Source of the DNA: UBA1738 sp045580145
GTDB taxonomy: Bacteria > Bacillota > Clostridia > UBA1381
Length of the DNA: 34,941 nucleotides
Direction of reading: 5' to 3'
Assembly: GCA_045580145.1 (NCBI GenBank)
Contig: JAZNNI010000041.1
Location: 1 to 34,941 of the forward strand
Under the pieces are notes generated by a model, which saw only the letters and a program-made list of their open reading frames with translations, was not told the origin of the DNA and made no database searches. A program made the position numbers and the translations under genes. This document shows positions 31,263 to 34,941 of this stretch, piece by piece. Positions within the stretch are counted from its first letter, which is position 1; the number at the start of each line of letters is the position of its first letter.

Positions 31263-32203
31263 CCCCAATTATATCCTAAAAGCCCACGGACAGAAACTTC
31301 TCCCGAATTTACAGCTTCAATTTTCCCGTCACGTTCCACTAAAAGCTCTCCCCTGTCAGTAATATCCACAGCCTTCGCAAAATACTCGTTACCATTTTTA
31401 AGGATAATGACATCGTGATTTAGTGTCGTACAGTTTCTTGCATACTCATCTTTAAGGTGAGCAAATCCCTTTTGGATAAATTCATCATAAAGCACAAAAA
31501 ACTCATCAAGTATATCCGATGCAATTTTTTCTCGCATATGTTTTCGCCCAGTCTCACGGTAAAGCGATGTAGCTTTTTCGATTAGGTCAATTCCAAACAC
31601 CTCATTATTCACATTGACGCCAATCCCAACGATGACCTTGCTTACTCTGTCCATTTCAGCAGACATTTCAGTTAAAATGCCGCACACCTTTTTGCCATTT
31701 ATTAAAACATCATTGGGCCATTTTATTTTAGAGCCTTTAATTCTACGGCATACTGCAAGCCCTGCAATAAGCGTAAGTAATGACACATCGACAGCAGAAA
31801 TTTCCGGTTCTAAATAAAGACTCATAAAAATTCCTGCTCCCGCAGGCGACGACCATTTCCGCCCAAGTCTTCCTCTGCCTCCGGTTTGAGTCTCCGCTAT
31901 AAAAAGGCTCTTATCCGGCACATTTTTAGTAGCTTTCGCCTCAAGATTCGTTGACTCTGTGGATTTGAAGTAATAAACATTTCCCGGAACACTTTTCTTT
32001 AACTTCTCTGGATTTATCAAATCCGGCGAAAATAAAAGAGTATATCCTTTACTCGGGACAGATGTTATTTCAAATCCCTCTTTCTTTAAACTGTTAATAT
32101 TTTTCCACACAGCATTCCTTGAGATGCCAAGCTGCTTTGACAAACTTTCGCCTGAAACATATCCTTTTTCATTTTGCAAAAGCTCCAATATCTTATATTT
32201 CAT
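31259..32203 (-). CDS. birA: Biotin--[acetyl-CoA-carboxylase] ligase / biotin repressor
   Basis: A 314-residue bifunctional BirA. An N-terminal winged-helix domain (about 1-62, GESLSKQLGISRNAVWKNIN) is followed by the catalytic domain, with the biotinyl-AMP loop GGRGRLGRKWSSPAGAG (about 107-123) and IKWPNDVLINGKKVCGILTEM (around 160-180, quoted from the family block), then a C-terminal SH3-like domain. It attaches biotin to carboxylase carrier protein and can repress biotin genes. The ribosome site is weak (GGTGAT). Its upstream region is repeat copy A, so its promoter may lie in or next to that repeat. Confidence 0.96.
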   Translation of the reverse strand: MKYKILELLQNEKGYVSGESLSKQLGISRNAVWKNINSLKKEGFEITSVPSKGYTLLFSPDLINPEKLKKSVPGNVYYFKSTESTNLEAKATKNVPDKSLFIAETQTGGRGRLGRKWSSPAGAGIFMSLYLEPEISAVDVSLLTLIAGLAVCRRIKGSKIKWPNDVLINGKKVCGILTEMSAEMDRVSKVIVGIGVNVNNEVFGIDLIEKATSLYRETGRKHMREKIASDILDEFFVLYDEFIQKGFAHLKDEYARNCTTLNHDVIILKNGNEYFAKAVDITDRGELLVERDGKIEAVNSGEVSVRGLLGYNWG

Positions 32204-32246
32204 AGTAAATCACCATTTTTTTCGAATAAAAATTGTATAATCCATA

Positions 32247-32330
32247 TGCCAATCTTTTTACATTGCGAGATGTAAGGTTTAGATGCAGTCAATTTTCAAA
32301 TAGAATTCGTGTCGTGTTAGGAACAAAAAA
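32247..32330 (-). repeat. Cassette-spacing structured repeat, copy A (between doc and birA)
   Basis: Plus-strand landmarks: hairpin TTACAT-TGCGAG-ATGTAA (32258-32275), core TAAGGTTTAGATGCA (32273-32287), 28 nt, GTTAGGAACAAAA (32316 on). The doc stop codon (TTA on the plus strand, 32331) lies 15 nt after the start of GTTAG. Orientation is given as that of the adjacent genes. Confidence 0.85.
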
Positions 32331-32708
32331 TTATTTTTTGAATTTATTTATCCATTCTAAAATCTCGTTATATTTCATATCGCCCGAAGCAACCGATAAA
32401 CCAAAGTCTACAACATCTGCATTTGTGCAATTCATTTTTATGCCTTCTGCCTCTAAAAAAGTAAGCATAACATAAACACCAATTCTTTTATTTCCATCAA
32501 CAAATGCATGATTAGATATTAACGCAAACCCAAGACTTGCCGCTTTCTCTTCTTTAGTCTTATAAAGTTCTTCTCCACCAAAAGTGGCATAAGCATTATT
32601 AAGAGCACTTTCTAAAAGACCAACATCTCTTACGCCAACACCGCCGCCTGTTTCTTCGGCAATCAGTTGATGCAGGAGTAAAACCTTTTCTTTACTTAAT
32701 TTTATCAT
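32331..32708 (-). CDS. doc: Doc-type (Fic fold) toxin
   Basis: A 125-residue Doc family toxin. The Fic motif HAFVDGNKR (67-75) is complete, followed by IGVYVMLTFLEAEG. P1 Doc phosphorylates EF-Tu and halts translation; Doc proteins need a Phd partner to stay inactive. The gene overlaps the phd-type antitoxin gene by 4 nt, and together they form a standard two-gene module. The module sits between two copies of the structured repeat, and its stop codon abuts copy A. Confidence 0.95.
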   Translation of the reverse strand: MIKLSKEKVLLLHQLIAEETGGGVGVRDVGLLESALNNAYATFGGEELYKTKEEKAASLGFALISNHAFVDGNKRIGVYVMLTFLEAEGIKMNCTNADVVDFGLSVASGDMKYNEILEWINKFKK

Positions 32709-32947
32709 TTTGCCAGTTCCTCAAACGCAGGTTTAAAACGATTCATAATTCTTTTTGCCGCAACATCAATTTTTTCATCATCAGAAATATCAAAATATGA
32801 ATTTGAATCCACATCAATAAGTAAGAATTTCGGCTTGTTGTTTTTGAATATAACAGCCTGACCGTTGTTCTCTGCCACTTTAGCAACCTTTGAAAAATTC
32901 TGATTTGCTTCTGTCATAGTTGTGATTGTTTCAGTATTTATATTCAT
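32705..32947 (-). CDS. phd: Phd/YefM family antitoxin
   Basis: An 80-residue Phd/YefM antitoxin. The N-terminal DNA-binding part has TMTEANQNFSKVAKVAENNGQ followed by AVIFKNNKPKFLLI, and the acidic and helical C-terminus should bind the toxin. AGGAGG lies 5 nt before the ATG. It is expected to repress its own promoter, and a long palindrome over that promoter supports this. Its 3' end overlaps doc (ATGA). Confidence 0.94.
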   Translation of the reverse strand: MNINTETITTMTEANQNFSKVAKVAENNGQAVIFKNNKPKFLLIDVDSNSYFDISDDEKIDVAAKRIMNRFKPAFEELAK

Positions 32948-32976
32948 AATTGCCTCCTATTATTTATACAATAAAT

Positions 32977-33015
32977 ATATCCTACAATTTATATTATATA
33001 CAAATCGTAGGATAT
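32977..33015. promoter_or_regulatory. Operator palindrome of the phd-doc promoter
   Basis: A 39-bp palindrome with 17-nt arms (ATATCCTACAATTTATA and its near-complement, two mismatches) and a 5-nt centre. It covers the -10 box and the whole -35/-10 spacer. This is the expected arrangement for Phd-type autorepression. Confidence 0.75.
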
Positions 33016-33021
33016 TGTCAA
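32993..33021 (-). promoter_or_regulatory. phd-doc promoter
   Basis: A perfect sigma-A promoter on the minus strand: TTGACA, 17 nt, TATAAT. It lies between repeat copy B and phd, so the module carries its own promoter. Confidence 0.88.
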
Positions 33022-33040
33022 TATATTTTTTTCACCATAT

Positions 33041-33126
33041 TTCGACATTCTTTACATTGCGACACATAAGGTTTAGATGCATGCCTTTTTGGTGTCAAGT
33101 TCGTTTTAAGTTAGGACAAAAAAATT
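33041..33126 (-). repeat. Cassette-spacing structured repeat, copy B (between MFS gene and phd)
   Basis: Plus-strand landmarks: TTCGACAT (33041-33048), hairpin arms CTTTA/TAAGG around ACAT-TGCGAC-ACA, core TAAGGTTTAGATGCA (33067-33081), 28 nt, GTTAGGACAAAA (33110 on). A TTA at 33125, 15 nt after the start of GTTAG, is in frame with the MFS gene but three codons beyond its actual stop, giving tandem stops. Confidence 0.85.
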
Positions 33127-33133
33127 AAATCCG

Positions 33134-34360
33134 TTATTGTGAAATTCTCTTTGTTTTTGTAATTTTATCATAAGGCAGTGCAACAATAATGCCTGCCATC
33201 ATCAACCCAAACCATGCGAGAATTAAATTCCCCCATCCGATAAGAGAAACCGCATTTGCAAAAATTGTACTTGATGCTGCAGCAGCCATATAGCTTATGA
33301 AATCAAGAAATCCTGTTGCACTTGAAACCATACCTGTATCACGAAGACTTGGGCAATATCTGCTCCATAGCATTGTTGCCGCCCCGTTTGATGACATTAT
33401 TGCAATGATGATAAATATTATATTTAAAACAGGTTGTTTTACCAAGTAAACCAAAACAAACGATACCGCCGACAATATAAAGGCAAGCAATATCGTTAAA
33501 TCCATATTTCTGTTAAGCTTTTCATATATAAAAATCGCAATAAATGTAGTAAAAGAAATTGCAAATGTTGCCGTCGTAAATAGCACGGCTGATGTTTCCG
33601 AAGAAAAACCAAGATATTGTGATATGTATGTAGGTAACCAAAATACAACCGTTGTTCTCACTACGCCTGTCAGCATAGAAATCAATGTAAATTTTATGAT
33701 TCTATGTTTGATTAAAACCTTAATGCTTCCTCCTTGGTCCTTTTTGCGCTCATACTGATTATATTTTACAATCCCCTTTTTTTCAAACATCAAAAAGAAC
33801 AAAAAACATATAATGGCCATTATTACAAGAACAATACTACTTGTCATAAATACATTCTGCCAAACAAGTACGGCTGCGGCTACCCCTGCAAGAGGAGAAC
33901 CAATAAATGATGCAAAAGTATATCCTAAACTGCATCTCGTAGCATATATAGGTTCAGTATTTTCTGCCACAACCTTTGTCATCGGACCATATATCATAGC
34001 CAAAAAGAACCCTGAAAATCCATAAGCAAGTATGGCTATGTCAGCATATTGTGACGAAATACTTGAAAATACAACATTAGTAATACCTGCCATAAAAAGA
34101 CCAATGCTTATCATATATCTCGCCTTTATTTTATCTCCAATCGCACCATTTATCAACTGCCCTACTGCATAAAAAACAAAATAAACAGATGATACCTTAC
34201 CAATGTATTCCTCAGTATATCCCCCTTCAATCATTTGAGGAGTAACAACTCCTAATATATTTCTCGCAAAATATACCGCCAGATATGCAACCGAACATAA
34301 TGTTCCTATATAAATTGCGTGCATAACATTTTTATTCTTTGTAATTCCTGATATACTCAT
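33134..34360 (-). CDS. MFS transporter
   Basis: A 408-residue major facilitator superfamily permease with about 12 helices. VTPQMIEGGYTEEYIGKVSS, then VFYAVGQLINGAIGDKIKAR (helix 2-3 loop, with a GxxxD motif), resembles the organophosphate:phosphate antiporter branch (GlpT/UhpT), but the substrate is not known. A basic central loop (RKKDQGGSIKVLIKHRIIK) separates the two halves. I chose the ATG at 34360, 8 nt after CGGAG; a farther one at 34411 lacks a site. It is flanked on both sides by repeat copies and has no metabolic partner gene nearby. Confidence 0.85.
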   Translation of the reverse strand: MSISGITKNKNVMHAIYIGTLCSVAYLAVYFARNILGVVTPQMIEGGYTEEYIGKVSSVYFVFYAVGQLINGAIGDKIKARYMISIGLFMAGITNVVFSSISSQYADIAILAYGFSGFFLAMIYGPMTKVVAENTEPIYATRCSLGYTFASFIGSPLAGVAAAVLVWQNVFMTSSIVLVIMAIICFLFFLMFEKKGIVKYNQYERKKDQGGSIKVLIKHRIIKFTLISMLTGVVRTTVVFWLPTYISQYLGFSSETSAVLFTTATFAISFTTFIAIFIYEKLNRNMDLTILLAFILSAVSFVLVYLVKQPVLNIIFIIIAIMSSNGAATMLWSRYCPSLRDTGMVSSATGFLDFISYMAAAASSTIFANAVSLIGWGNLILAWFGLMMAGIIVALPYDKITKTKRISQ

Positions 34361-34424
34361 ATTTGTTTCTCCGTATTCGTTATAATTACAGTAATTATTC
34401 TTCAATGCCATCTATTGTGCCAAA

Positions 34425-34503
34425 TTCGACATCCTTATTGCGAGGCATAAGGTTTAGATGCAACTTATTTCAGTAGCAAGCTCCTATCAAGTTAGAACTA
34501 AAA
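34425..34503 (-). repeat. Cassette-spacing structured repeat, copy C (between DUF5412 gene and MFS gene)
   Basis: Plus-strand landmarks: TTCGACAT (34425-34432), hairpin CCTTAT-TGCGAGGC-ATAAGG (34433-34452), core TAAGGTTTAGATGCA (34448-34462), 28 nt, GTTAGAACTAAAA (34491 on). The DUF5412 stop (TTA on the plus strand, 34504) is 13 nt after the start of GTTAG. Confidence 0.85.
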
Positions 34504-34902
34504 TTATTCTTTTATGTGATTATAACTTACACTAACCTCATCAATTTTTCTTTCTTGTTTAAATATGTATATTGATGCAATATTATTAACTTTTAGTGTA
34601 TCATTATCAACCCACTCAACATCAAACTCATCATATGTTATAAATGTATTTCCAACATCTCCAGCTTTAAGTTTCTTGCCATTTTTTAACACAGACAACC
34701 TATATGTAAATCTTGTAGTAGCTCCTCCATTTGATTCAAAAACATAAGCAACATATTTGCCGTCAGGCGAAACAACTTCTTGAATAACATCAGGCTCTCC
34801 CATCAAAAATGCTCTAAATGACTCGAGTGCAACATTACCTATAACAATTAAAGCAATAATAATTGCCAAAACAACAGAAATTATCACAAGAATTTTTTTC
34901 AT
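34504..34902 (-). CDS. DUF5412 family membrane-anchored protein
   Basis: A 132-residue protein of unknown function. One N-terminal membrane helix (MKKILVIISVVLAIIIALIV) without a lipobox Cys is followed by an extracytoplasmic beta-rich domain with VVSPDGKYVAYVFESNGGAT and RLSVLKNGKKL, the DUF5412 consensus. AAAGGAG lies 8 nt before the ATG; an ATG at 34926 precedes that site. Only about 24 nt separate its start from the partial repeat at the window edge, so its promoter would have to lie in or beyond the repeat. Confidence 0.82.
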   Translation of the reverse strand: MKKILVIISVVLAIIIALIVIGNVALESFRAFLMGEPDVIQEVVSPDGKYVAYVFESNGGATTRFTYRLSVLKNGKKLKAGDVGNTFITYDEFDVEWVDNDTLKVNNIASIYIFKQERKIDEVSVSYNHIKE

Positions 34903-34925
34903 AGTCGTTTCTCCTTTCGACATCA

Positions 34926-34941
34926 TTCGACATATTTACAT
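34926..34941 (-). repeat. Partial copy D of the structured repeat, cut by the window edge
   Basis: TTCGACATATTTACAT matches the first 17 nt of copy B (TTCGACATTCTTTACAT) with one base fewer and one change. The window ends exactly where the constant TGCGA loop should begin. Confidence 0.55.

Noticed and set aside
32258..34452. The repeat hairpin as a rho-independent terminator for doc, MFS and DUF5412 genes
   Set aside because: On the minus strand the stem is followed by A-rich sequence, and on the plus strand by GGTTTAGATGCA. There is no T-tract.
32247..34503. Calling the 80-bp repeats integron attC sites
   Set aside because: The GTTAG/TTTAG boxes are direct, not inverted, no R''-R' or L''-L' pairing could be found on either strand, and no integrase is in the window. 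Only the placement resembles cassettes.

Overview
The window looks like the chromosome of an AT-rich, low-GC Gram-positive anaerobe of the class Clostridia. The evidence is the combination of SpoVG, a clostridial-order Rnf complex (CDGEAB), an SLH-domain wall hydrolase with CsaB, two ECF-transporter S components, an FMN riboswitch, strong AGGAGG ribosome binding sites and consensus sigma-A promoters (TTGAMA-17-TATAAT). No rRNA, tRNA, CRISPR array, transposase or integrase was seen. The genus cannot be named from this sequence alone.

Layout, left to right. (1) 1-2.1 kb: the 3' end of a GH127 arabinofuranosidase-type gene on the plus strand, then a minus-strand pair ribU-comF behind a well-conserved FMN riboswitch. 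(2) 2.2-4.2 kb: spoVG (minus) and murC (plus), divergent. (3) 4.2-12 kb: a tightly overlapping minus-strand envelope-polysaccharide operon: GT4 glycosyltransferase, csaB, murJ, O-antigen-ligase-type polymerase, second GT4, and two tandem DUF4330-type membrane proteins. (4) 12-20.3 kb: one minus-strand run starting with rnfCDGEAB and continuing into an SLH/glucosaminidase protein, an ABC-F ATPase and dtd. CsaB in (3) makes the kind of pyruvylated wall polymer that the SLH domains in (4) bind. (5) 20.4-23.4 kb: a glycolipid-type glycosyltransferase, an RsmF-like rRNA methyltransferase and a small multidrug-export family protein. (6) 23.4-25.1 kb: a plus-strand operon made of a glutamine-amidotransferase-like protein lacking its catalytic residues, an ECF S component and hpt. 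It is driven by one half of a perfectly symmetric divergent promoter. (7) 25.1-28.4 kb: trmB, upp, and a C39-like secreted protein/HAD/NUDIX operon. (8) 28.5-29.6 kb: secG and a PHP-domain protein. (9) 29.6-32.2 kb: a heparinase II/III-like protein that appears to have lost its active-site segments, and birA.

(10) 32.2-34.9 kb is the most unusual part. Three copies of an 80-86 bp structured repeat, and the start of a fourth at the window edge, separate minus-strand units: phd-doc toxin-antitoxin, an MFS transporter and a DUF5412 protein. Each complete copy begins at or within a few codons of the stop codon of one unit and lies in the same orientation as the genes. All copies share the motif TAAGGTTTAGATGCA, an exact 28-nt gap to GTTAG, and a small hairpin whose stem varies with partial compensation around a constant loop. 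The architecture recalls a gene-cassette array, but the repeat is not a standard integron attC site.
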